Shown in pieces: positions 1-5,836 of a DNA stretch of 12,374 nt; the first letter of the stretch is position 1, and each line of letters begins with the position of its first letter. Made by a program: the position numbers and the translations under genes. The notes below the pieces were generated by a model. It was given only the letters and a program-made list of their open reading frames with translations, ran no database searches and was not told the DNA's origin. The stretch comes from Candidatus Anaerobutyricum stercoripullorum (GTDB lineage Bacteria > Bacillota > Clostridia > Lachnospirales > Lachnospiraceae): contig DXEQ01000136.1 in assembly GCA_019114885.1 (NCBI GenBank), positions 1 to 12,374 of the forward strand, in the 5' to 3' direction.

Positions 1-24
1 GACGAATTCTGGAGGTCGAAAGGT

Positions 25-759
25 ATGAATATATATGACAGAAAAATCCTGCTGGTTGACGATAACCGGGAACTGCTCATGATGATCCGGGATACTTTGC
101 GGCGCAGCGGTTACACCCGCATCGTCACGGCAGAAAATGTAAAGGAAGCGGTGGAGTGTTTCGGGAAGGAGGAGCCGGATATGGCGATTCTTGATATCAT
201 GCTGCCGGACGGGGACGGCTTTACCCTGTTTCGGCGGTTCCGGGAGACGTCGGACCTGCCGATTCTGTTTCTGTCGGCGAAGGATGAGGATAACGACAGG
301 CTGTTCGGGCTGGGGCTGGGCGCTGACGATTATATCACGAAGCCGTTTCTGTCACAGGAGCTGGTGCTCCGGGTGGGAGCCATATTGAAGCGGACCTATG
401 CCACGCGGGAGCGGGATGAGAAGAAAGACGAAGAGGTTTCTCTGGGAGACCGGCGGATTTCCTTCGCGGAAGGTCTGGTAAAGACGGGGGATACGGAGAT
501 CGCGCTCACGGCCAAGGAGCTGATCCTGTTAAAGAAGCTGTGGGAGAATCAGGGACGGATCGTCACATTTGACGCATTGTGTGAGGCGGCGTGGCAGGAT
601 TCCTATTATGGTTATGAGAATACGCTCATGGTGCACATCCGGCATCTGCGGGAGAAGATTGAGGAGGACCCATCGCATCCCCGTTGGCTGCTGACGGCCA
701 GAGGGCTGGGATATCGTCTGGCAAAACCGCAGACGGACAAGGCAGGTGGGGACCGATGA
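25..759 (+). CDS. OmpR/PhoB-family response regulator
   Basis: This is a cytoplasmic two-component response regulator that should bind DNA when phosphorylated by the kinase encoded next to it. The receiver domain covers about residues 6-125: acidic pair D12-D13, phospho-acceptor D57 in the sequence AILDIMLPDGDGF, switch residues S84 and Y103, and conserved K106 in ITKPF. A winged-helix output domain of the Trans_reg_C type follows from about residue 140 to 237, with ALTAKELILLKKL, the recognition-helix region NTLMVHIRHLREKIE and the closing GLGYRLA. The length of 244 residues is normal for the family. The start is supported by GGAGG at 11-15, nine bases upstream. Its stop overlaps the kinase start (ATGA), so the two are translationally coupled. 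The promoter lies left of the window. The regulated genes cannot be read from this sequence. Confidence 0.95.
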   Translation: MNIYDRKILLVDDNRELLMMIRDTLRRSGYTRIVTAENVKEAVECFGKEEPDMAILDIMLPDGDGFTLFRRFRETSDLPILFLSAKDEDNDRLFGLGLGADDYITKPFLSQELVLRVGAILKRTYATRERDEKKDEEVSLGDRRISFAEGLVKTGDTEIALTAKELILLKKLWENQGRIVTFDALCEAAWQDSYYGYENTLMVHIRHLREKIEEDPSHPRWLLTARGLGYRLAKPQTDKAGGDR

Positions 760-2162
760 AAACATTTTTACGGGGAATCCGGAGATATCTGCTCTCTGCT
801 TTTCTGATCATTTTGCTGATCCTCATCAGCAATGTGGCCATCTTTTTTTATATCATCTATACCAGGGCGGAAAATAGCGGGGCAACAGGCGCTGCTCTCC
901 GGCAGACCATGGAGACGGTCGGACAGGAGATCGCATCGAATCCGGTGCATACGCTGTCAGAGGAAGGCAAGAAAGAGCTGAAAGACTGTGGCTTTGTCTG
1001 GGGCATGGCGCTTGATGAGGAAGGAAATGTAGTGTGGGACTGGAGGCTTCCGGATGATCTCCCGCGCCAGTACGGCCTGTCTGATGTGGCGTCTTTTTCC
1101 CGATGGTATCTGGAAGATTATCCGGTCCGTGTCTGGGGAGTAAAGGGCCTGCTGCTGGTGTGCGCGCAGTCGCCGGAGGAGGTTTCCATGTACAGTGTGC
1201 CCATGTCCGTGCGGCAGATTGAGAGCCTGCCGCGGCTTGCGCAGCTTTTTGTCGCAGTGAATCTGGCGGTGATTCTTTTGTTTGTATTGATTTTTGGCTG
1301 GAAATTCTATGCCTCCGTCAAACCGATCTCCGATGGGATAGAGAAACTGTCCCGAAAGGAGCCGGTACATTTGAAAGAGAAAGGGGCTGTCCGGGAGCTG
1401 GCGGAGAAGATCAATCAGACTTCCCGTCTGCTCTCTGAGCAGGAAGAGAAGCTGTCCCGGCGGGATCAGGCCAGATCGGACTGGATCGCCGGTGTCTCCC
1501 ACGATATCCGCACGCCGCTGACGCTGATCGTCGGATATGCGGAGCGGCTGGCTGAGGATTCTTCTCTTGGCCGACAGGAGCAGGAGATGGCAGCGGCCAT
1601 CGGGCGGCAGAGTGGGCTGATCAGACAACTGATCGAGAATCTGAACCTGACCTCCAAGCTCAGCTATGATACCTTTCCTCTTCATCTGTCGGAATGCAGC
1701 CCGGCCGGCGTCCTGCGGGAATGTGTGGCGGATCTTTATAATCAGGGGCTCCAGCCGGAGTATTCCATTGAGCTGACTGTCACGGAGGCCGCAGAAAAAA
1801 TCCGCGTGGAGGCCGATGTGCCTTTAATGAAGCGCGCCATTCACAACGTGATCGGCAACAGTATCCGTCACAATCCGGAGGGCTGTCAGATCAGCGTCCG
1901 TCTGACCTGTGACGGGCAGCGGCTGCATTATGTTTTCAGGGACAGCGGACCGGGCATCCCGGACGAGATTGTGGCCTGTCTGGAAGCTGAGGAGGAAGAC
2001 GAGAAGACCACGCACAGAGACAGTGCCCGCCGCGACGCCGTAAATAAGCCCCACATCATGGGGATGCGCCTCACAAAACAGATCGTGGAACTGCACGGCG
2101 GAAAAGTCTTTTATTATAAAAGAAAAAATGGAAATTATGACTGCGGGTTTGTGATCGGATAA
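756..2162 (+). CDS. Membrane sensor histidine kinase (HisKA/HATPase_c)
   Basis: This is the sensor kinase partner of the upstream regulator, 468 residues from the ATG at 756. That start overlaps the regulator stop and is preceded by GGTGGG; a longer reading frame opening at 684 lies inside the regulator gene and is unlikely. A membrane segment spans about residues 11-35. An extracytoplasmic domain of about 125 residues follows, with RWYLEDYPVRVW, a pattern I recall from Firmicute kinases of this type. The second membrane segment is at about 162-183. A HAMP-like linker leads to the HisKA domain with H249 in VSHDIRTPL, the likely phosphorylated histidine. The ATPase domain shows an N box (N364, N368, N373) and a G1 box DSGPGIP (D396). 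The G2 region is divergent: IMGM at 434-437 stands where the glycine-rich motif is usually found, followed by the normal QIVELHGG. The signal sensed is not evident. No clear intrinsic terminator follows. Confidence 0.93.
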   Translation: MKTFLRGIRRYLLSAFLIILLILISNVAIFFYIIYTRAENSGATGAALRQTMETVGQEIASNPVHTLSEEGKKELKDCGFVWGMALDEEGNVVWDWRLPDDLPRQYGLSDVASFSRWYLEDYPVRVWGVKGLLLVCAQSPEEVSMYSVPMSVRQIESLPRLAQLFVAVNLAVILLFVLIFGWKFYASVKPISDGIEKLSRKEPVHLKEKGAVRELAEKINQTSRLLSEQEEKLSRRDQARSDWIAGVSHDIRTPLTLIVGYAERLAEDSSLGRQEQEMAAAIGRQSGLIRQLIENLNLTSKLSYDTFPLHLSECSPAGVLRECVADLYNQGLQPEYSIELTVTEAAEKIRVEADVPLMKRAIHNVIGNSIRHNPEGCQISVRLTCDGQRLHYVFRDSGPGIPDEIVACLEAEEEDEKTTHRDSARRDAVNKPHIMGMRLTKQIVELHGGKVFYYKRKNGNYDCGFVIG

Positions 2163-2173
2163 AAGAAACAGAG

Positions 2174-2220
2174 TACATTTTCAAAGCATACATTTTCTAT
2201 GTACATTTTCTGTGAAAATG
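2174..2220 (+). repeat. Cluster of TACATTTTC repeats upstream of the tRNA promoter
   Basis: Three identical copies of TACATTTTC start at 2174, 2189 and 2202. The last is followed by its inverted partner GAAAATG at 2214-2220, giving a 7-bp stem with a TGT loop (2204-2220). A further ACATTT at 2227 and the inverted AAATGT at 2239-2244 lie within the following promoter. The cluster begins 12 bases after the kinase stop. It could be a binding site controlling the tRNA promoter, or a weak end signal for the kinase transcript. No T-tract follows the stem directly, so I do not call it a terminator. Confidence 0.5.
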
Positions 2221-2223
2221 CGG

Positions 2224-2252
2224 TTGACATTTTTTTGGAAATGTGATAGGAT
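2224..2252 (+). promoter_or_regulatory. Predicted sigma-A promoter of the tRNA-Leu unit
   Basis: A perfect -35 box TTGACA (2224-2229) is separated by 17 bases from the -10 box TAGGAT (2247-2252). Transcription would begin near 2259, about 97 bases before the tRNA, so a leader must be removed by processing. The spacer contains the inverted pair ACATTT/AAATGT. Confidence 0.75.
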
Positions 2253-2272
2253 ACCAGAGTTGATGCGTTAAG

Positions 2273-2293
2273 TCATCAGTTACAACTGCATGA
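2273..2293 (+). other. Hairpin in the tRNA leader
   Basis: TCATCAGT (2273-2280) pairs with ACTG-c-ATGA (2285-2293), forming 8 pairs with one bulged C and a TACA loop. It lies in the predicted leader between the tRNA promoter and the mature tRNA. It may guide 5' processing or simply be incidental structure. The rest of the leader up to 2355 shows no convincing gene. Confidence 0.4.
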
Positions 2294-2355
2294 TATATTC
2301 TATGTTTGCAATGTCCTGCGTTACCCATTGACACGGTGCGGGAGATTGAGCATAA

Positions 2356-2438
2356 GCCGATGTGGCGGAATTGGCAGACGCACTTGACTCAAAATCAAGC
2401 GGAGATGATCCGTGCCGGTTCGAGTCCGGCCATCGGCA
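2356..2438 (+). tRNA. tRNA-Leu (anticodon CAA)
   Basis: This is a leucine tRNA reading UUG codons. The acceptor arms GCCGATG (2356-2362) and CATCGGC (2431-2437) pair fully, followed by the discriminator A at 2438, as expected for leucine. The D arm GCG...CGC encloses AATTGGCAGA. The anticodon stem is CTTGA/TCAAG with loop CTCAAAA, so the anticodon is CAA. The variable region is long (CGG...CCG), which marks a class II tRNA, and the T arm is GCCGG-TTCGAGT-CCGGC. The total of 83 nt is normal for tRNA-Leu. The 3' CCA is not encoded and must be added by nucleotidyltransferase. Confidence 0.96.
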
Positions 2439-2443
2439 TGAAG

Positions 2444-2475
2444 AGCTCTTCCAGAGAAGCTGGAGGAGCTTTTTT
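2444..2475 (+). terminator. Intrinsic terminator of the tRNA-Leu unit
   Basis: AGCTCTTCCAG (2444-2454) pairs with CTGGAGGAGCT (2460-2470) over 11 pairs including one G-U. The loop is AGAAG, and the stem runs straight into a T-tract at 2470-2475. It begins five bases after the tRNA discriminator. The next gene starts only 35 bases beyond the T-tract. Confidence 0.88.
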
Positions 2476-2510
2476 CATTTCACGATCATTGTAGTAGGAG
2501 GAATGGAAAT

Positions 2511-3101
2511 ATGACAGAACGGGAGAAGAAAGACCGGGGGCTCTGGTACGACGCCAATTTTAATCCGGAGCTGCTGAAAGAAAGAGATCATGCGGAGGAG
2601 CTCTGTTTTGAACTGAATCGCACCAGCCCGGTGGAGAGGGAGAAGATTCAGGATATCATCACAAAGCTTCTGGCGCATTTTGGCGAGGGAAGTACGATTC
2701 TGCCGCCGTTTAATGTGGATTACGGTTACAACTGCCGCATCGGTGAAGGGACATTTGTGAATCACTATGCCTACCTGATGGACTGCGCGCCGATCACCAT
2801 CGGCAATCACTGTTTTATCGGCCCTTCCTGCGGGATGTATACGGCCAATCACCCGCTGGTGGCCGGGGAGCGCAATGAGGGTCTGGAGATCGCGCTGCCG
2901 ATCACGTTGGAAGATAATATCTGGCTGGGCGCCGGCGTCACTATTCTTCCCGGCGTCACCATCGGGGAGGGCAGCGTCATAGGCGCCGGCAGCGTGGTGA
3001 CGAAGGATATCCCGCCGCATGTGGTGGCCGCGGGCAATCCCTGCCAGGTGATCCGGGAGATCACGGAAGAAGACCGGATCAAACCGGAGAAGGAATTGTG
3101 A
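2511..3101 (+). CDS. Sugar O-acetyltransferase (LacA/Maa/NodL type, left-handed beta helix)
   Basis: This cytoplasmic enzyme of 196 residues should transfer an acetyl group from acetyl-CoA to a hydroxyl of a sugar such as maltose, glucose or a galactoside. The N-terminal region (about 1-55) matches the maltose-acetyltransferase cap, with GLWYDANFNPELLKER. From about residue 60 the hexapeptide repeats of a left-handed beta helix follow, including VTILPGVTIGEGSVIGAGSVVTKDIPPHVVAAGNPCQVIREI. N84 (in FVNHY) and H114 (in TANHPL) fall at the places of E. coli LacA N85 and the catalytic H115. The start has a strong AGGAGG about 12 bases upstream. No promoter is visible in the 35 bases after the tRNA terminator, so expression may come from read-through of the tRNA unit or from a promoter I cannot see. 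The exact sugar acceptor is not determinable. Confidence 0.93.
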   Translation: MTEREKKDRGLWYDANFNPELLKERDHAEELCFELNRTSPVEREKIQDIITKLLAHFGEGSTILPPFNVDYGYNCRIGEGTFVNHYAYLMDCAPITIGNHCFIGPSCGMYTANHPLVAGERNEGLEIALPITLEDNIWLGAGVTILPGVTIGEGSVIGAGSVVTKDIPPHVVAAGNPCQVIREITEEDRIKPEKEL

Positions 3102-3197
3102 TCTTAAGCTGTCCCACGCTTTATCATCAGGCTGTGCTTTCCGGCAGTTTGGGAGAAGAAAGCTTTCGGGGCATACCATGTCATTCGATTTGGGCAT

Positions 3198-3226
3198 TTG
3201 CAACCTGCTTTTCTGCGTTTTATAAT
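3198..3226 (+). promoter_or_regulatory. Predicted sigma-A promoter of the aldo/keto reductase gene
   Basis: TTGCAA (3198-3203) is followed after exactly 17 bases by a perfect TATAAT (3221-3226). The start is expected near 3233, giving a leader of about 43 nt with AAAGGGG at 3260-3266 as ribosome site. The -10 box lies in the loop of the hairpin described for 3206-3244. This start point also rules out the longer reading frame opening at 3198. Confidence 0.75.
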
Positions 3227-3244
3227 AGAAGAAGCACCTTTTTT
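3206..3244 (+). terminator. Possible intrinsic terminator of the acetyltransferase gene, overlapping a promoter
   Basis: TGCTTTT (3206-3212) can pair with AGAAGCA (3230-3236) through seven pairs, one of them U-G. Two more pairs (CT 3213-3214 with AG 3227-3228) follow after one bulged base. The loop is 12 nt. Two C residues and then six Ts (3239-3244) follow, with more Ts at 3247-3251. The stem is AT-rich, so efficiency is uncertain. Transcripts beginning at the internal promoter would lack the left arm and could not form this hairpin. Confidence 0.4.
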
Positions 3245-3275
3245 AATTTTTCACTCACGAAAGGGGATAAGAACG

Positions 3276-4406
3276 ATGGTATATAAAGATTTTCAGGATT
3301 TGAAGTTGTCTGCTCTCGGTATGGGAACCATGCGCCTGCCGGTCATCGACGGGGATGATGCGAAGATCGATGAGGCCGCCACTGCGCAGATGGTGGATTA
3401 CGCCATGGAGCACGGTGTGAATTATTACGACACGGCGTGGGGATATCATTCCGGCAATTCCGAACTGGTGATGGGCCGGGTGCTGCACAGATATCCGAGG
3501 GAGAAGTTCTGTCTGGCGAGCAAGTTTCCGGGCTATGATTTTGCCAACATGCCGAAGGTAAAAGAGATTTTTGAGAAGCAGCTGGAGAAATGCCAGGTAG
3601 AGTATTTTGACTTTTATCTGTTCCACAATGTCTGTGAGATGAATATTGACGCGTATCTGGATCCGAAGTACGGGATTTTTGATTATCTTATGGAGCAGAA
3701 GAAAAACGGACGAATCCGTCATCTGGGATTCTCCGCACACGGCAGCTATGATGTGATGAAACGTTTTCTGGACGCCTACGGCGAGCATATGGAGTTCTGT
3801 CAGATTCAGCTGAACTATCTGGACTGGAGTTTCCAGGATGCCAAGTCCAAGGTGGAACTGTTAAAGACTTACAACATCCCGGTATGGGTAATGGAACCGG
3901 TGCGCGGCGGCAAGCTGGCGAAGCTGGATGAGAAGAGCGAGGCTGTTCTTAAGAGTCTGCGTCCGGACGAGGAAATCCCGGCATGGGCCTTCCGTTTCCT
4001 GCAGTCCATTCCGGAGGTGACCATGATCCTTTCCGGTATGTCCAACGAGCAGCAGCTTAAAGACAATATTGACACATTTGCTGAGGATAAGCCGCTCAAT
4101 GAGGAGGAGATGAAAGCACTTCTTTCCATTGCTGATGGTATGCTGAACAGAGTGCTTCCGTGTACCGCCTGCCATTACTGCGTGAGCCACTGCCCGCAGG
4201 GGCTGGATATTCCGAAGCTTCTGGAGCTGTACAATGAGCACAGCTTTACCGGCGGCGGATTTATCGCTCCGATGGCGCTGAGCGCTGTGCCGGAAGACAA
4301 ATGGCCTTCCGCCTGCATCGGATGCAGAAGCTGTGAACAGGTCTGTCCACAGCAGATTAAGATCTCTGAGGCCATGGCCGATTTTACAAAGCGGCTGAAC
4401 GGCTGA
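3276..4406 (+). CDS. Aldo/keto reductase with C-terminal 4Fe-4S domain
   Basis: This is a 376-residue predicted cytoplasmic oxidoreductase with an aldo/keto reductase TIM barrel (about 1-275) and a ferredoxin-like tail. The AKR tetrad can be read as D52 (YYDTAWGYHSGNSE), Y57, K83 (ASKFPG) and H117 (LFHN). The tail holds two cysteine motifs of the form CxxCxxCxxxCP, at C296-C299-C302-C306 and C347-C350-C353-C357, each able to ligate a 4Fe-4S cluster. This architecture is common in anaerobes, but its physiological substrate is mostly unknown; the clusters suggest electron exchange with ferredoxin-like carriers in addition to, or instead of, NAD(P)H. The ATG at 3276 is chosen because it follows AAAGGGG at 3260-3266 and the predicted transcript start; the frame is open further upstream to 3198. 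The gene appears monocistronic, with its own promoter and a separate promoter for the next gene. Confidence 0.94.
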   Translation: MVYKDFQDLKLSALGMGTMRLPVIDGDDAKIDEAATAQMVDYAMEHGVNYYDTAWGYHSGNSELVMGRVLHRYPREKFCLASKFPGYDFANMPKVKEIFEKQLEKCQVEYFDFYLFHNVCEMNIDAYLDPKYGIFDYLMEQKKNGRIRHLGFSAHGSYDVMKRFLDAYGEHMEFCQIQLNYLDWSFQDAKSKVELLKTYNIPVWVMEPVRGGKLAKLDEKSEAVLKSLRPDEEIPAWAFRFLQSIPEVTMILSGMSNEQQLKDNIDTFAEDKPLNEEEMKALLSIADGMLNRVLPCTACHYCVSHCPQGLDIPKLLELYNEHSFTGGGFIAPMALSAVPEDKWPSACIGCRSCEQVCPQQIKISEAMADFTKRLNG

Positions 4407-4429
4407 AAACCGACATACAGGGTTCTTTG

Positions 4430-4458
4430 TTGACATTTTTCTCCTCTGCGGGTATAGT
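4430..4458 (+). promoter_or_regulatory. Predicted sigma-A promoter of the cation efflux gene
   Basis: A perfect TTGACA (4430-4435) and TATAGT (4453-4458) are separated by 17 bases. The start would be near 4465, leaving a short leader of about 32 nt with AGGGAGG (4482-4488) before the ATG at 4497. The -10 box and the start point are covered by a palindrome (4453-4476). Confidence 0.8.
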
Positions 4459-4476
4459 AAAGTTACTTTTGCTATA
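4453..4476 (+). promoter_or_regulatory. Candidate operator overlapping the -10 box of the cation efflux promoter
   Basis: Two nested inverted repeats lie here. The outer arms are TATAG (4453-4457) and CTATA (4472-4476). The inner one is AAAGT-T-ACTTT (4459-4469), a perfect 11-base palindrome. Their centres differ by half a base. The site covers the -10 box and the predicted start, the classical place for a repressor. It matches no metal-regulator consensus that I recall with confidence (MntR, Fur or Zur), so the regulator is unknown. Confidence 0.5.
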
Positions 4477-4496
4477 AGAACAGGGAGGTAATAAAT

Positions 4497-5660
4497 ATGA
4501 CATCGCTTTTGCTGCGATTGTTTGTAAAAGATTATGAGAATACGGAGTCGGTGGCCGTCCATTCGGCCATCGGCAGGCTGGCGGGATTCACCGGGATCAT
4601 ATGCAATCTCCTGCTGTTTCTCGGCAAGCTGACGGTGGGATGGCTGGCCAACTCCGTATCGATCATTGCCGACGCCATCAACAACCTATCGGACGCCTCT
4701 TCTTCGGTAGTGACTCTGCTCGGCTTTAAGATGGCGCAGCAGCCGGCCGACGCGGAGCATCCGTATGGACACGCGCGCTATGAATATCTGTCCGGTCTGG
4801 TGGTGGCGGCGCTCATCCTGATCATCGGCTTTGATCTGGCGAAGTCTTCTTTTCAGAAGATTCTGCATCCTGAGGCGGTGGAGTTCTCCGCTGCCACATT
4901 TATCGTGCTGGTTTTGTCCATCGCCGTGAAGCTGTGGATGGCGGGATTCTTCCGCTCTCTGGGGAATCGGATTCACTCCACCACCCTGCAGGCCACTTCT
5001 GTGGACAGCCGCAATGACGTGGTCGCCTCCACAGCCGTTCTTCTCGGCTGCGCGGTAGGCTACTTCTTCCATGTCAATATCGATGGAATCATCGGTCTGG
5101 CGGTGGCTGTGTTCATCCTGTATTCCGGTGTGGACATTGCCAGAGAGACCATCTCGCCGCTTCTTGGCAAGCAGGCGGACCCGGAACTCATAGACAGGAT
5201 CACGCAGCTTGTGCTGTCCCATGAGAAGATTCTGGGTATCCATGATCTTCTGGTGCACGACTACGGTCCGGGACAGTGCTTTGCCACCGTCCACGCGGAA
5301 CTGAGCGCGGAGGAGGACCCGCTGGAATGTCATGATATCATTGACGATATTGAAAGAGATGCGCTGGAGCAGATGAATGTGCACCTGGTCATCCACTATG
5401 ACCCGGTAGTGCTCAATGATGAGGAGTGGAATACCATGCGGGAGATCATGGATGAGATCATCGTGAAAGTCGATCCGAAGCTTTCCATGCATGATTTCCG
5501 GGTGGTGCGGAGTTCCAAAAAGACAAAGCTCATGTTTGACCTGGCGGTGCCGTATTCCATGCGCAGCCGGCACAGGGAGATCAAGGCGCAGATTGATGCG
5601 CTGCTGGCAGAGAGAGGCAAAGATTACAAGACCGTCATCAGCTTTGACGAGACGGCCTGA
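4497..5660 (+). CDS. Cation diffusion facilitator, probable manganese-type metal exporter
   Basis: This is a 387-residue inner-membrane metal/proton antiporter of the CDF family. Six membrane segments fall between about residues 28 and 225. The transport site can be read as N62-x3-D66 in TM2 (ADAINNLSDASSS) and D170-x3-D174 in TM5 (TSVDSRNDV). Zinc members usually carry histidine in TM5 (HxxxD); the N/D plus D/D set is that described for manganese exporters such as pneumococcal MntE, so Mn2+ (possibly Fe2+) efflux is the best guess. HPYGHARYEYL at 88-98 is the conserved loop after TM2. The cytoplasmic part is long and seems to hold two related ferredoxin-like dimerisation domains, one from about 240-305 (IHDLLVHDYGPG) and one from about 325-387 (MHDFRVVRSSKK). 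AGGGAGG lies eight bases before the ATG. The gene has its own promoter with an operator-like palindrome. Confidence 0.93.
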   Translation: MTSLLLRLFVKDYENTESVAVHSAIGRLAGFTGIICNLLLFLGKLTVGWLANSVSIIADAINNLSDASSSVVTLLGFKMAQQPADAEHPYGHARYEYLSGLVVAALILIIGFDLAKSSFQKILHPEAVEFSAATFIVLVLSIAVKLWMAGFFRSLGNRIHSTTLQATSVDSRNDVVASTAVLLGCAVGYFFHVNIDGIIGLAVAVFILYSGVDIARETISPLLGKQADPELIDRITQLVLSHEKILGIHDLLVHDYGPGQCFATVHAELSAEEDPLECHDIIDDIERDALEQMNVHLVIHYDPVVLNDEEWNTMREIMDEIIVKVDPKLSMHDFRVVRSSKKTKLMFDLAVPYSMRSRHREIKAQIDALLAERGKDYKTVISFDETA

Positions 5661-5698
5661 CGCACGTCCGGTTCCGTGTCGATTTCTGTGATTTGCGG

Positions 5699-5727
5699 TT
5701 GACAGGGCTGACGGAAGGTGTTATAGT
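5699..5727 (+). promoter_or_regulatory. Predicted sigma-A promoter of the activase-fusion gene
   Basis: A perfect TTGACA (5699-5704) and TATAGT (5722-5727) stand 17 bases apart. The start should be near 5734, giving a leader of about 103 nt that is largely self-complementary (5734-5801). The stretch from 5661 to 5698, between the efflux gene and this promoter, shows only a weak 4-bp inverted repeat and no convincing terminator. Confidence 0.8.
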
Positions 5728-5733
5728 GCCACT

Positions 5734-5801
5734 AGAATAATTTTCGACGTATTGGGGCTGTTTACATGCTGAGGATTCAGATGTATACAGCCTCTTATTC
5801 T
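5734..5801 (+). promoter_or_regulatory. Long structured 5' leader of the activase-fusion mRNA
   Basis: The predicted transcript begins with AGAATAA (5734-5740), the exact complement of TTATTCT (5795-5801). Directly inside the right arm, GGGGCTGT (5754-5761) pairs with ACAGCCTC (5787-5794) with one G-U. After a T-T mismatch, TACAT (5763-5767) pairs with ATGTA (5781-5785), then a bulged G, then CTGA (5769-5772) with TCAG (5777-5780) around a GGAT loop. In total 24 pairs form, with one 13-nt internal loop on the left side. The ribosome site GAGGT (5826-5830) lies outside. It could stabilise the mRNA, bind a protein or act as a regulatory RNA element. It matches no riboswitch class that I recognise. 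Confidence 0.6.
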
Positions 5802-5836
5802 CGTTTTATTACTACAGAAGATATTGAGGTAGAGAA

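Noticed and set aside
684..755. Upstream extension of the histidine kinase frame to an ATG at 684
   Set aside because: It lies wholly inside the response regulator gene, and the ATG at 756 overlaps the regulator stop as ATGA and is followed directly by a membrane segment.
957..1685. 242-codon minus-strand open frame inside the histidine kinase gene
   Set aside because: It overlaps well-supported kinase motifs and its translation shows no family pattern.
2204..2220. CATTTTC-TGT-GAAAATG stem as terminator of the two-component operon
   Set aside because: The stem is AT-rich, and the next T-run (2230-2236) starts nine bases later, after a GC-containing stretch that holds the -35 box; not a standard intrinsic terminator.
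2328..2356. Second TTGACA (2328-2333) with CATAAG 17 bases downstream
   Set aside because: The start would fall at about 2363, inside the mature tRNA, so it cannot serve this gene, and the -10 is weak.
2306..2494. 62-codon open frame across the tRNA region
   Set aside because: It runs through the tRNA-Leu gene and its terminator and has no convincing ribosome site.
3198..3275. Upstream extension of the aldo/keto reductase frame to 3198
   Set aside because: The first bases coincide with the -35/-10 promoter region, and the extra residues do not resemble the family; the ATG at 3276 has a ribosome site.
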